NCBI GenBank assembly: GCA_038025085.1
Contig: CM076153.1
Span: 18,699,001-18,763,000 of the forward strand
Direction of reading: 5' to 3'
DNA length: 64,000 nt
From: Tetragonia tetragonoides
Lineage: Eukaryota > Streptophyta > Magnoliopsida > Caryophyllales > Aizoaceae
The notes beneath the pieces are model-generated. The model ran no database searches. It was not told where the DNA came from and saw only the letters and a program-made list of their open reading frames with translations. How positions within the stretch are numbered: position 1 is the first letter of the stretch; every line of letters starts with the position of its first letter. Positions 1 to 11,390 of the stretch are shown here, in pieces. The translations under genes and the position numbers were made by a program.

Positions 1-1155
1 TTAGGCCAAACATGCTCTAAAATCCTCTTGATAAGGTCATGTCCACCAATAGTCCTATCTTCTAATGTCATGTTTTATTTGACATCCTCAAGTTAAAAGA
101 GACAGGATCTCACATTAGGGCCTTCAGGTGTTGAAATGCCCATTTAGTGACAGCCCGAGATCGGAGATACAGGGGCAACACACTCATGGCTCACTGGCTC
201 ATAGTGACTTCGGCAGATAGCCGAGCTCGTGCGCATTTCAAGGTTCAGACATGGTGCTGCATAGCATTTACGAATGGAAAAGGTGTCCGAGAAGGTTGCC
301 ACACGGGCGAAGAGACCAATACTCAATGAGAGCACACGAACTTGCACATGGCAGGTGAATATGAGATGCAGACTTAGGTTGACCACCCAATAGCTAGCAT
401 GACTCCCAGCTTGGTACAGTGAGCAAGACACTACTTGGGGGAGCATGAGGGCCGGTAACAAGGGTAACAACAAGTCGGACCTTCGTGCTCTGTGCTAGGG
501 GCTGGACGCTCCACAAGGCAAGTGCAAGCATTTACATCCTATATTACCTAAACTAGAGTATGGGACATGGCAACGGGTACATGTCTATATACCCAACTCC
601 AATCTAAGTTTCCAAACGTGGACACAAGCAAGGGACATTGGCAATGGAACACCATGTTAAAAAATGCATAGAATATTCTGCATCCGGGATTAATAACACT
701 TTCTTAATATCAAGGACTTCAAGTAATTTTACTAAACCACCTTATAATGTGAAGAGCGATATTTTGGAAGTTCATAACACATGCAATCATAATTGAGTAC
801 GGTAATCTTGTAAAGACATATCACCTAATACTATTCAAGGAATGTGATTGCTGTTTCTGGACATCCGAAAGCAGTAACAGTGACTATTAATTCAGGACAA
901 AAGGAGTATACTAAAAAAAATTAAAAGGAATTCACGTGAAATTACATAAATTGACAAGTGTCTTTTGGGCCTTAGCCTAAGATCTTATAAATATTATTGT
1001 ATTCAGATTTCTCTTTGCTACAAAAAAAGACCACGAATCTGAGCGAAATCGAATTGACCCCATCAAAGCAACAGCAAAGGACAGCCAGGATAATAAAATA
1101 AAATAAAAAACGTAGATCAATCAAGAGAACAATAGATGATCTCGCCAGACAATTA

Positions 1156-1371
1156 GATCTGGAGTCTCAACCAAGACTATTTCGTAAGCATCTCTCCTTA
1201 GAGAGAAGACCAAAGCAACAGCAAAGAAGACACGAGTTAGAATTGGAAAAGATCTGACAAGGGAGCGGAGATGATCTTGCCAGATAATTAGATCTTGAGC
1301 TCAACCAAGATTTATTCGCAAGAGCAGATCGCCTTTATCGATCTTGAGCTCAACCAAGATTTATTCGCAAG
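1156..1371. repeat. Degenerate short direct repeats
   Basis: A block containing GATCTTGAGCTCAACCAAGA followed by TTTATTCGCAAG occurs at about 1291-1323 and again at about 1340-1371. A diverged version starts near 1156. The copies near 1156 and 1340 are both followed by CATCTCTCCTT. This looks like local slippage or duplication inside a decayed repeat, not a gene. Confidence 0.6.
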
Positions 1372-1794
1372 CATCTCTCCTTCCTCCACTTGCTACCATG
1401 AAGACCGACGAACGAATTTCGTACCCATACACATCTCGAGTCGTAGCGTTGTCCACAAGGGTTTGGCCCCAAAAATGTCTAGTCCGAGTATCATAGCTGA
1501 ATGACTCCCCAACCACTAAGGTGAACAAAATATTACTTGAGAAGGGCACAAGCCCATAAAGAATAGGTAACCCACATTCGGGCTTGTCTTGCGCATGAGC
1601 CAAGTGAGACCAAGGTCTACTTGTGGGCAATGTCAAGGAGAAATTCATAACCGATTGGTTATATGAGCATTGAAATGAGAGGATTCAATGCACGATCGCA
1701 CCCAACGGCTAAATTCACAAGAAGCTTACAGTAGGGTGAATGCCAGGGCAACATTAAACGAGAAAATGTTATGCAAAGGCACGGAATGAAGAAC

Positions 1795-2035
1795 TATCCA
1801 ATTGATTTGAATAGAGGGATTAACCATGAATGATGCATGATGGGCAACCATCAAGAGAGTGTAGTGTTGCCTACACGAGCCACGTGGGTGTATTACCAGC
1901 TAGAGTTAAGATGGTTAAGGCTAACTACGAATTTAAAGACCTTTCATGTCCAATGGCCATTCCAGAGTGTAATTGTCGGACTGTCACGCATTTGGACTAT
2001 AACAAGTGCAATTATATCACCTGCCCAACGTGACC
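1795..2035 (+). repeat. Dispersed repeat, copy A (inverted partner near 34.7-35.0 kb)
   Basis: The stretch from TATCCAATTG through GATGGTTAAGGCTAACTACGA to TGCAATTATATCACCT is matched, in reverse complement and with moderate divergence, by 34720-34985. No coding potential is evident. The family is unknown to me; it may be part of a long terminal repeat or a non-autonomous element. Confidence 0.6.
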
Positions 2036-2315
2036 AAACTAGATACATTCACAAGTTCGAAAAAGTAACTCAATAGCTACAATAATTCCAGCAGTCCACT
2101 ACCAAAGTTAAAAATATTACAAGCCTTTTAAAGTACATCCTCACTAGGCCACTACCTGCATTCTTTTACCAAAACTACTCGGACGTATCCCACTATCATG
2201 CATTTGCAAAGATTAATATCCTTAAACACGGGATTGCATATGGCCATATCCCGAAGCAAAAGACTGTAAATTCACGTGAAAAGATTAACAGCATTAACAA
2301 AAAGTGGCTGCATAC

Positions 2316-5300
2316 CTTCTCGACTGCTTTTACATTTTTACGCCATTTTCTTCCCTTGCTACCACTTCTTTCCTCCTGATGAAGTGCATCAGCAGCTTTC
2401 TTCAAATCTTTTGCCTTTTTACCTAGTTCGGTAGCTTCCTAATAGATAAATGGCACGGCATGAGAACAGCACAAAATATGCAAGGATATATTAACAGTTA
2501 ACTACTATAATAGAAAATAAATCTAAACTTGTGTGCATGTGGATGTATCACAATCAAGGAGGTACCTTAATATACTGTGACCGAGTTATAACAGCCTTCG
2601 GACGCCTAATGAAGGCAAATATGAGCCCCAGAGGTAGACAAGCAATGCCAACACCACCAAATATCTATTTGAAACAGAGTGAAATTCATAGTTATACTCC
2701 AGCAGAATAAGACCGGCTCCATATATGCTTATGGTTAAATTTCAAATCAATAAATCTTCAAAAGCAATATTACACAAACAAGTACATTTTACGAAAGTGC
2801 CCATACACAGTTCCACCCCCAAGAAATTGCAAAAAGCAGATGTTATGGGAAAATGATTAACATTTATATGTTCTTAGAAATGAGAAGAGACTGCTATCAT
2901 TTTATCAAGAATCAGTAAGTATTCTATGGCATCTCGAAAGGAAGAAGGTACCATGAAAAGCACAGATCCAACAATGGTTGCAAGAGCAACAACATATTCT
3001 GGGAAGGTGGTCCGCATTGTCCATGTTTTCTCTGATGAAGGACTAGCTGTATATGCAGAGCACTGTAAAAGAAGACAATAGAAAGTGTAAGCCAAGAAGT
3101 GGAAAGATCATGGTCATAGTATATTAAATATAACATCAAGTCAACTGAGACATCTTCTCTTTTCCTCACCCGTGAATTACCAACACATGGCTGGCTACTT
3201 GAGAAGCTCCATGTACTTGGAAACGAAGTTGTGCCAGAAGAAAGATGCCGAACAGTGAAATCCACCTTACCAAGCAGCCCTGGGTGAATAGGACGAGTAT
3301 AATTATAAACAATCAGCGAACAAAGAGAAATTTATTTCTCCAAAATAAGATTACAGGATACAAAACAAATCAAGCAATCCATGTTTATTTTAACTAAATC
3401 TCTGAAATAATATCTCATTAATGACATACTCTAATATATTTTCGCCCTTACTATCAATACTTCTACTGATACTATAAAGTAACACTACTGTTACTTCTAT
3501 CATGATCCCTGCTACTCCTACTATTGTTTAGCATCCAATCGCCTTTTGGAGGTTTCCCTGAAAAGGCAAACCAACCCACCCATTCTTATCAGGGAAGACG
3601 TCTCCCCAACTGGCGAAGGAATGGGTGGTAGGTTTGCCTAAAAAGCACTTGCTTTGTTTGCCTCAGTACGTTTGCAGGTTGCAACTACGTGACATGTCAG
3701 AGGGAGAGGGAGAGGGAGCAAATTTGCTCTCTACAAAGAGAAGATCAAAAAGCTTTTGTTTTGGAAACTGGAGAAGGAGCACTCTTGCTAGTTGCTACTA
3801 AAACTACACACCATGCTACATTATCTTTCATTGTTTATTTGTTTCTACCTTAGTACTATCCCTTTATCATCAAATTTTCAAATCAATAACAGTCTAATCC
3901 TATCTATACACTTATACTCCGTATCTATAAATTAGATTAAAAGGTGTCAATTAAATCAGAGGCTGCCAAGTAAGAAGTGATGTGTTTGATGAGGTGGCCG
4001 ATCATTAGACTATTCAGCCATTGAAAAGAAAGGGCAAAAAAATAATAATACACAAGAGTCCCTCCTCCAGTCCTCCTAAGCAACAAAACGACTCATTCAT
4101 TTCAGCTCCAATTATCTCACCAGACATCAGACGTACCAAACAAGCCAAAGCTACTTTCTCTCTCATGAACCACTAAGCAATAGACAGTCACCATTCATCT
4201 CCCACCACCCCCTGTTTCTGACTCAAAAGCTGATGGTCCACCGACCACCGCCATGTTCAGTGTAATGTGTTCAACCAATGAGCCCTATCGTAAGTCCTGG
4301 TGAGGTTCTTGGTCTCCTCCTTGCAACTTACCTGGGAACTTTGGACTTCTAATAAAAAGAAGTGTTTAATTTGATAGTAATTTCCATTTTTCATTTGGAA
4401 AGCAGAATCCAAGACACCTAAGTCTAAAATGCATCAACGCCCCTTTATAACATGGCTACAGCTATACAACAGCCTCAAACAAAGATTTCAGATTCCCGAG
4501 GCGACACAAAAATACCATTCACAATCTTCCAATTTGATTCTTTCATATGCACCAGTAAATTGTCAAAGGTACCAACTACCAGAGTTTGGTGATCCCACCC
4601 TTCTTCATCAGTTCATCCTTTGTTTCAACCACCAACAAATACTATGTCATTCTAGGTAGAACTAGGGGTGAGCATGGGTCCTGGGTATCTGGTTTTGGTA
4701 TTGAAATTGGTTTGGATCTGGTGGGTCTGGACCTGGAATTGCTCATGCCAATACCAATTCTGGGTCCCAAAATTTGGAACTGGTTGCAACCAATTCCAAT
4801 TCTGGGTATCCTTTTCCTGGACCCAGGACCCAGTGGGTACCTCCTAGGACTAATATTGGTTACCTCCCAAACATCGAATTGGTATTAAAATTGGTCCCAA
4901 TACTTTTAATGCTACTGCTAACTTACCTTTTGATATCACATAGGTTACAATTTCTGTGTTTTGATATTGTTTTACTGATTTCTAAGCGGATGTACTATTG
5001 TACAACTGTAAACTCTTAGTAATTAGATAAATTTTCCATTCATTCAAAGAAATTTTATAGGGGGATGGGTATCTGGAACTGGACCTGCCAATTCCAAGTC
5101 TGGGTATCAATTTTGAGGAACTGGTCTAACCAATTTCAATACTGGGTCCTAGTTTCGAGGAGCTGGTATAATCAATTCCAATACCAAATCCTGAAATTTT
5201 AGGTGGGTACCTGCCTGCGCTCACCCCTAGGTAGAACCCCACAAACAATCCCTAATAGGGACAAGATCAGATGTCAATGAGAAAACACAAGAGTAAAGAA

Positions 5301-6487
5301 CAAGGAGGTGATGAGTTAACTCTTCCCCCTTTTCACAAAGACTGCACTTGCTAGCTAGACTAACATTTCTACTCTGGCAAGCAAAGCCTCCCCAGGGAAG
5401 CAATGCATAACATCAAAATCTAGGAGAAAATTTAAATTTCCAAATGGCTCATGCAACAGGTAAGTCATTACATTATGTCGTTTCAATTCAATCAAGTGGA
5501 CTGTGGAGTACAGGGTCTGTTCAGCAAGAACAAGACTCTTAGAATCATCCAATCGTAGCATCAAATCTACACCTCCAGCAGTTGATACCTCTTAATTTTT
5601 TAATATTGTTTTCTTGCATATGGCATAGTAGTCGGTAGACAGCCTAACTATTTGAGTGTTGCACTGCACAAGATTATCATATGGGAGCTACTGCCACCAC
5701 CACCAGCTAGAAGAAAACACTAATATCATGCCACCATAGCATCAAATTTACACCTTTTAAGTTTTTTCTATATGGCATGGCAGAAAACCTAACTATGTAA
5801 GCTGGCACTACAATCAATATGAGGCCATATGCTTTGTTGATAGCTTTGATAAAAAGTTGTTGACTCACTCATATATATCATCAAATTAACAGCTACTTTT
5901 CTGTTCATACTAAAATGAATGCCAATTACTACTCACCATATAGAATGCCAAGCACAAGTCCACAAACAACAGCAGTTACACCCACCCACAAGACCGCGCT
6001 TTTAACCCGCTTCGCAACACTCCTATATCAATCAAACACAAAACAAAAGCAACACAAATCAACATTACAAATCAAACAAACAACAAAAATCACAAAAAAA
6101 ATTCAAAATAAAAGATCAGGTCAATATGAATACATACTTATCCTGGTCCCCTTCATAGTAGAAAATAGCAAAGGGAATAACAAAGAACACCAGAATAGCG
6201 TCACAAATATAAATAGCAAGCCAAAGATCTTTCATCGGAAGCGTCAACTGACAAGCGCCATTATAAATAGCATGACGACAAGCTTGCCGATTAGCTACGT
6301 CAGCAGGAAGCATAAGAATTGAAATAACGGCAACAGAAAGCCCTAAAACGACGACGATTTTGGGAATGTAAGCTTGATTGACATCATCAGGATGCTGGTA
6401 ATTAACCAGAAGGTATACATTGAAGATGAACACCAAAACACATACGATAATTGCTACGATTAACAACGCTAGGTTGAAATCCCCCAT
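2316..6487 (-). CDS. LMBR1/LIMR-family membrane protein, exons 1-6 (3' part outside window)
   Basis: Six exons on the minus strand: 6487-6138, 6022-5937, 3279-3170, 3062-2952, 2664-2566 and 2438-2316, all with GT-AG borders, joining in frame to about 293 residues without a stop. The protein begins MGDFNLALLIVAIIVCVLVF and has an N-terminal membrane segment, a second one with the SILMLPADVANR motif, and then ACRHAIYNGAC, LPMKDLWLAIY and FYYEGDQDK. This closely follows plant LMBR1-like (At5g01460-type) proteins, which are multi-spanning membrane proteins of poorly known role related to lipocalin-1 receptor-like LIMR proteins. Exon 6 encodes the basic, helical segment ending in KNVKAVEK. The family is about 500 residues long, so roughly 40 percent is missing to the left of the window. 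Intron 2 is long (about 2.7 kb) and holds a hAT MITE. Start chosen because it matches the family N-terminus. Confidence 0.9.
4663..5229. mobile_element. hAT-type MITE in LMBR1 intron 2
   Basis: Terminal inverted repeats TAGGGGTGAGC ... GCTCACCCCTA bound 567 bp. The element is flanked by a perfect 8-bp direct repeat GGTAGAAC (4655-4662 and 5230-5237), the target-site size expected for hAT transposases. The interior is full of imperfect GGGTAYCTGG / ATTGGTATTGG-type short repeats and has no transposase, so it is non-autonomous. It lies wholly inside intron 2 of the LMBR1-like gene and should be spliced out. Confidence 0.9.
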
Positions 6488-6740
6488 TTCTGAGGGGAAA
6501 TTAGGATTTCAGAGAGACAGAGATTAGTCGTAGATCTGAATTTTTTTGAGGAGAGAGAAAATGGAAGTGTTTGCGTTTCCGGTGGTGTGGTGGTGAGTTC
6601 TGAGATTGATCGAGGTTTTTTTAAATTGGGGTGGTGTGGTTTTACGGGTTTGACATTGAGAGAGGGGTTTAATTACGAAGTGGAGAGAGAATTAGAGAAA
6701 GAGGGAAGGAGTTTATTGTAATTTTAAAAGTTGTCCATTT
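6488..6740 (-). promoter_or_regulatory. Probable 5' UTR and core promoter region of the LMBR1-like gene
   Basis: The stretch upstream of the LMBR1-like ATG is rich in GA/CT tracts typical of plant 5' leaders (GAGAGAGAAA-type runs around 6550-6710 on the plus strand). I cannot place a TATA box or transcription start with confidence. Confidence 0.35.
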
Positions 6741-6901
6741 GAAAAAAAAAAGAAATGTTTTTGAACAGCCTGTTAAGAACTGCTCAACAGGATTATAATG
6801 CTGGTTTCTGTTTTGCTGTCTTTTTCTACTATATGATAATTTGGGAGGGGTGAGGAGAGATTAGTAATGGATTGGTCTAATGGTTAAGGTATTGGGTATT
6901 G

Positions 6902-7084
6902 TTTTTGGTCTTTGTCAAGGGTATCATCGTCGATCACAGTGACTAACCCTCTCGCTTCAACTGTCAGCGCACTAAGCGGTAGGGGCCTGGCCAAGGGATT
7001 TTTTCCATTCGCAAGAGTTGGGATTCGAACCCCAAACCACTTGTTTAAGGGATGAAGTGATGAACCACTACACCAACCCATCTT
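6902..7084 (-). mobile_element. tRNA-derived SINE
   Basis: Read on the minus strand, the element starts with an RNA polymerase III A box TGGTGTAGTGG (plus 7065-7075) and a perfect B box GGTTCGAATCC (plus 7021-7031), followed by a unique body and an A-rich tail (the short T run at 6902 on the plus strand). It is flanked by a 20-bp target duplication GGTTAAGGTATTGGRTATTG (6882-6901 and 7085-7104) with one mismatch. The structure is that of a short plant SINE of about 180 bp; it encodes no protein. Confidence 0.88.
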
Positions 7085-7104
7085 GGTTAAGGTATTGGAT
7101 ATTG

Positions 7105-9595
7105 TGGGACATGATTCTCGGACTTTCAATTTCTAACTCGGAAAATAATGGGTTTACATGCTAAGGGCCACGTTCCAAAAATCAATATTAGTAAAGGTCA
7201 ATTGTAAAAAATTCTAAAGGTACGAAATCGACACCTTGTTGTAAAATCAAAATAAGGACGGGTTTTTCCATCACAAAAAAAAAAGGGACAGGTTTCAAAA
7301 AGAAAGGATTTTAATAAAAGATTTAAAAAGAAAATCAGAAAAATGACTCAATTGCGATAAGGTGCGAAAATTATTTGACCAATTTGCGAATACAAAAAAT
7401 TGATGGTGGGTTCTTTACTATGTCATATCTCATGTGAAAGCTTTGAATTATATTATATCATGCCTAAAATGATAAAAGAAAATCACATTTATCTACCCAT
7501 CATCTCACAATACACTTGCACGCAAATCGTAAAAAGTGGCTTAAAACAAGTATTTTCGTTTATGTACATCGGGTTTGGATATGCACGTAATGCACTACGT
7601 ACCAATCATTGTAGTTATTGTATCTATTATTGGATCAAAGCCCTAACGTAGTTCTAACCAGGGAAATCCAGTCATAAGATTCTTTGGGAGGCCACATACG
7701 CGGGTTTGTTCATTCCTTCTATTTGAGGAACATAATCGAGAAACTTTAGTGATGACTCGTTACTAGAGTGCAATTGATCTGAGGAACCTCTCACTCTCCT
7801 AAAAGGAGAAGAAAAATATTGAAACGGGATGACTAGCCCGTTCACTTAAGGCGTTACAACACAACAACAACTTTTGATAATATAAGAAATATGGGGATCA
7901 ACCCCATTCTTAACTTTGAGTACAAGAATTAGACTTCTCGAAAAGATCCATTTTTATAGAAAATAATTAACTTCACTGGGGATTGATAGGTGGATGATTT
8001 GAATAGAGTATGGTCATGTATGTGGTAAATAGTGGTTTGAGATACTCTTTAGATAGGATCTCCCAAAATGACCAGACGCCAAATAAGAAGGGACGATCAA
8101 GTGTTCCCTTGTATTTAACCATAGGTATTCCACTAGGGAAAGCGATATCTCTTGGGAAAGATTCCCGGGAAATAAAGGGATGAAGGTGATTTGATGTGAT
8201 TGTAGCGTAGGTGGTATATTCATGATAGCGTATACGCAAATATTTGATTCTGACATCGAATTTGATTTTGGACCGAGTTTGTACATAAACGAATATTCTG
8301 GTTTTTTTTTTTAAGAGAATGTGTGGGACCTGATTCTCGTGTTTCTTAGAAGTACGACTCGGGAATCGATGGGATTACACGTCGAGGGGCGTGTCCCACG
8401 AAATCGACCTTCGTGAGGGTCGACTGTTAAAAAGAATATAAATAAGGTTCGAAGTCGCCACCTTGTTATGACTCAAACAAGGACGGGTTACTAAAAGAAA
8501 GGATTTTATAAAAGATTTAGAAGAAATCATTTAAGAAACCTAAAATTGACTCCACTGCAATAAGGCACGAAAATCTTGTGGTTGTTCTGCGAAAACAAAG
8601 ACTTGGGTTCGGGATCTAGGTTAGAAGGCGCGGACGTCACTTGGACCCGTCTCCTCCTCCGTAACGAGTACGAGCTCTTTACTAATACGTCAAATCCCTT
8701 TGAAAGCTTTAAATTTGGTTATATTATGCCTAAAAATGAAAACACGGAAATACACATTATCACACAACATGCTTAGACGCAAATCAAGGCAAAAAACCTC
8801 AAAATCAGTATATTCACAAGTATTCAACGGGCTTGGATACGCTTATATAGCACTACGTACCAATCATTGTAGGAGTTGAATCTACTCATGGATCAAAGCC
8901 CTAATCGTAGGTCTTGAACGGGGAATTTCGTCATTAGACTCGTGGGTGTCACTAAAGCGGGTTTGTTTGTTCTTTCCCGTTCGAGGAATATAATCGAGAA
9001 ACTTATAAAATGACTCACTACTAGAGTCGAATTGATCCGAGAAACCTTTCACTCCCCTAACATGGAGCAAAAAATGGTTCAAAATGGGATGATATCTTTA
9101 CTCATTTGAGGCGTTCAACCCAACAATATTTGGTGATATACGGGGATCAACTCAATTATTTGCTATGAGTATAAGTATTAGACTTCTCGAAAATATCCGT
9201 TATTCACTGGGGAATAATATTTAATGGGGTTGGATAAATGGATGATTTGAGTAGATTTTGGTCATGTGTGTTGGTGAGTAGTGGTTCAAAAGAGTCTTTA
9301 GATAGAATTCCTCGTTATGGCCCAAAGAAGGTGTGCTCAAATGTTTGAAGTAAAGTGTCATTATTCATTTATATTTGATCATAGGTATTCCACCGAGTAA
9401 AACGGTTTTTCGACCGTGGGATAGTCCGACAAGGATTCACGCCACTGGGGAAATATCCACTGGGGATTGATGAGTGAAGTCAACTTTGCATAGTGGTAGG
9501 TGAAATACCCATGATTGTGTATAAACAAATAACTGATTAAAACTCGAACTAGATTTTGGATCGGGTTTGTACATAGTGAGTATACTGGTCTTTAT
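7105..9595. repeat. Diverged tandem duplication of a ~1.2-kb unit
   Basis: Unit 1 (about 7105-8301) and unit 2 (about 8318-9595) share collinear blocks: the start (TGGGACMTGATTCTCG), AAAGAAAGGATTTTA near 7300 and 8490, GCCCTAA... near 7640 and 8900, ATAATCGAGAAACTT near 7730 and 8990, and GTTTGTACATA near the end of each. Neither unit has a sustained reading frame. It may be a tandem pair of terminal repeats or a duplicated non-coding unit; I do not recognise the family. Divergence suggests an old event. Confidence 0.7.
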
Positions 9596-10368
9596 TAACA
9601 ACAATCGTATAAAATGCAAGCATTTATGAAGTAAAACAACCTTTTTTTTTTTTTTTTATTATGGTGAGCTGGATTATTTAGGTGGAAATATGCATATGCA
9701 AATATGTACACATACGAATTTATAATGGCCTTAGAGAAACGAATGACATTATTGAAAAATATATACAATAAAATGATACAAAAATATACAAGTCCTACAA
9801 AAATGAAATATCGCTCGGTCTTGATGTCCATTGCTTCTCCGTGGCTCGGGATTGGGTCCGTCTTCAAAAGATTGGAAAACCAATGTTGAAAATTTTATTT
9901 TCAATGAATTAATCTAAAAAAGATTATTTACAACGCACTCTCACAAGTTTGGACAAAGGATTGGTCCAAATGAATCTTTTTGTTCATGAAGTTATTCTTA
10001 AAATAAGCTAGACTCATTGATGAGATAGACTGGGGAGTTTTACATTTTTAATTTTCATTTGATAATTAAACAAAAATCCTCGATCAAGTGAGAAAAAACA
10101 AAACTGTTTTTGCGCAAGTCTGGACAAGACTTCAATAAATCATAACTACATCTCTAAGTAAGCAAATGGAGTTATTTCAAATCCTAACTTGTGTCATTTA
10201 TGTCCTCTTTCTACTGTAAAAATCTCAAGTTGAGAAACTTAGTGAGTCGAAAGTTATCGTCAAATTACAAGATTTTGGAAGGTAAGTTAAGAGTTACGAT
10301 TTTGTATTTAATTCGACTTAATTACAAGGAGTTAGTGTCCAATATTTACACACAATAAACTAGGTTGG
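9596..10368. other. AT-rich spacer, no gene seen
   Basis: Apart from a run of T near 9641-9658 nothing is recognisable. Short reading frames on both strands have no familiar motif. Confidence 0.5.
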
Positions 10369-11390
10369 TTGGGGGTTATGTCCAAGTGTGATGTGGTTGT
10401 GCCTAACATGGATGAGACCTTCAATGGCTATATCATAAATGCCATGTCTAAACACTTGATTTTGATTCTTGAAGATATAAGGTCTGCACTAATGGAGAGA
10501 TTGATGGCTAAAAAGTTATGGATGACTACTGTTGTTGATGATATTTGTCCAATAATAGCTAAGAAGTTGGAGAAGGCAAAAGAAGAAAGAGTGTTTATTG
10601 TACCCCATTGCCATTACCATACACTGATCATAGGTTGTACCCCATTGCGATTACCATACACTCTGATCATAAGTAACTAATCATAGGTTGGATGAATTGT
10701 AGTTGACCTTGAAGAAAATACTTACACCTGCAGGAGATGGGATCTCACAGATATCCCTTGTTGTCATGTAGTGCGTTGCATTTTTTTTTTTTCCGAGATA
10801 GAAAGTTGAAGATTATATTGACCTTGTTACAAGAGAGATGCTCACTTAAAGACTTATACTAGGAAGATTCCACCATTAGCTGGTGAGAGGCACTGGCCTC
10901 GCACTGGCCTTCTTGTGAATTAGACTTGGACCCTCCACCAATCAAGATAGGACCAAGAAGATCCCAAAAGAACAGAAGAACGGATCCTTTTGAGGATCCT
11001 AAAAGACCTGGCAAGCTAACAAGGCATGACACTCAACTATCTTGTAGTATTTGCAAAGATAAGACTCGAACATCTTGGAAATGTCACCAATAAGTGGTTG
11101 GTGTGAGTGGTTCGGCATTCTCATCCCTTAAGCAAGGTCGAGAGTTCGAGGAATGGAGAGACTAATTAGTGTGAGTAATTTACGTCTTTGCCCCTTCGTG
11201 GACCGTCCCGATGTGAACAAGATTAGTTTTGACCAAAAGACTTAGGTGAACCTGTGGTTAAACCAAAAAAAAAAAAACAAAAAAAAAAAACAAGGAAATG
11301 TCATATGAAGGGTGTTGAAATGCCTGAGCCTCCTTCTAAGAGACCTAGAGGAAGGCCAAGGAAGCATCAAACAGATCAACTACAATTCTT
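10369..11390 (+). pseudogene. MuDR/MULE transposase C-terminal fragment (SWIM finger, AT-hook)
   Basis: The first open segment (10369-10680) has the MULE signature of NMDETFNGYI..., followed by LEDIRSALMERL and ICPIIAKKLEKAK. A SWIM-type zinc finger follows in another frame near 10690-10780, with CRRWDLTDIPCCHVV. Then come a region reading RDAHLKTYTRKIPPLAGERH (10835-10905) and, after the SINE, a proline-rich AT-hook-like piece MPEPPSKRPRGRPRK (about 11320-11365). This order matches the C-terminal half of plant MuDR-type transposases, which cut and paste Mutator-like elements. The N-terminus and catalytic DDE core are absent. Frame changes, a T run at 10781-10791 and the SINE at 11087-11293 break it. 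No terminal inverted repeats were found, so it is a relic. Confidence 0.75.
11087..11293 (+). mobile_element. tRNA-derived SINE inside the MULE relic
   Basis: A 10-bp duplication GGAAATGTCA flanks the element (11077-11086 and 11294-11303). It has an A-box-like TGGTGTGAGTGG (11099-11110), a degenerate B box around GAGTTCGAGGA (11142-11152), and an A-rich tail from about 11266. The head resembles that of the SINE at 6902-7084 (both have CATCCCTTAARCAAG) but the body differs. It splits the MULE transposase fragment and so inserted after it. Confidence 0.8.

Larger units (their letters stand above)
1..2190. other. Repeat-rich intergenic or intronic DNA, no gene recognised
   Basis: I see no recognisable protein here on either strand. 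The next exon of the minus-strand LMBR1-like gene, expected here, is not found, so this stretch is either part of a long intron or inserted repetitive DNA. It holds short direct repeats near 1156-1371 and a dispersed repeat at about 1795-2035 that recurs inverted near 34.7-35.0 kb. The short reading frames on both strands have no familiar domain. Confidence 0.5.

Noticed and set aside
4586..4888. 100-codon plus-strand frame
   Set aside because: Falls in the repeats of the hAT MITE; composition artefact.
5915..6322. 135-codon plus-strand frame
   Set aside because: Antisense of LMBR1-like exons 1-2.
7105..9595. LTR pair of an intact retrotransposon
   Set aside because: The two units are directly adjacent with no internal coding region between them.
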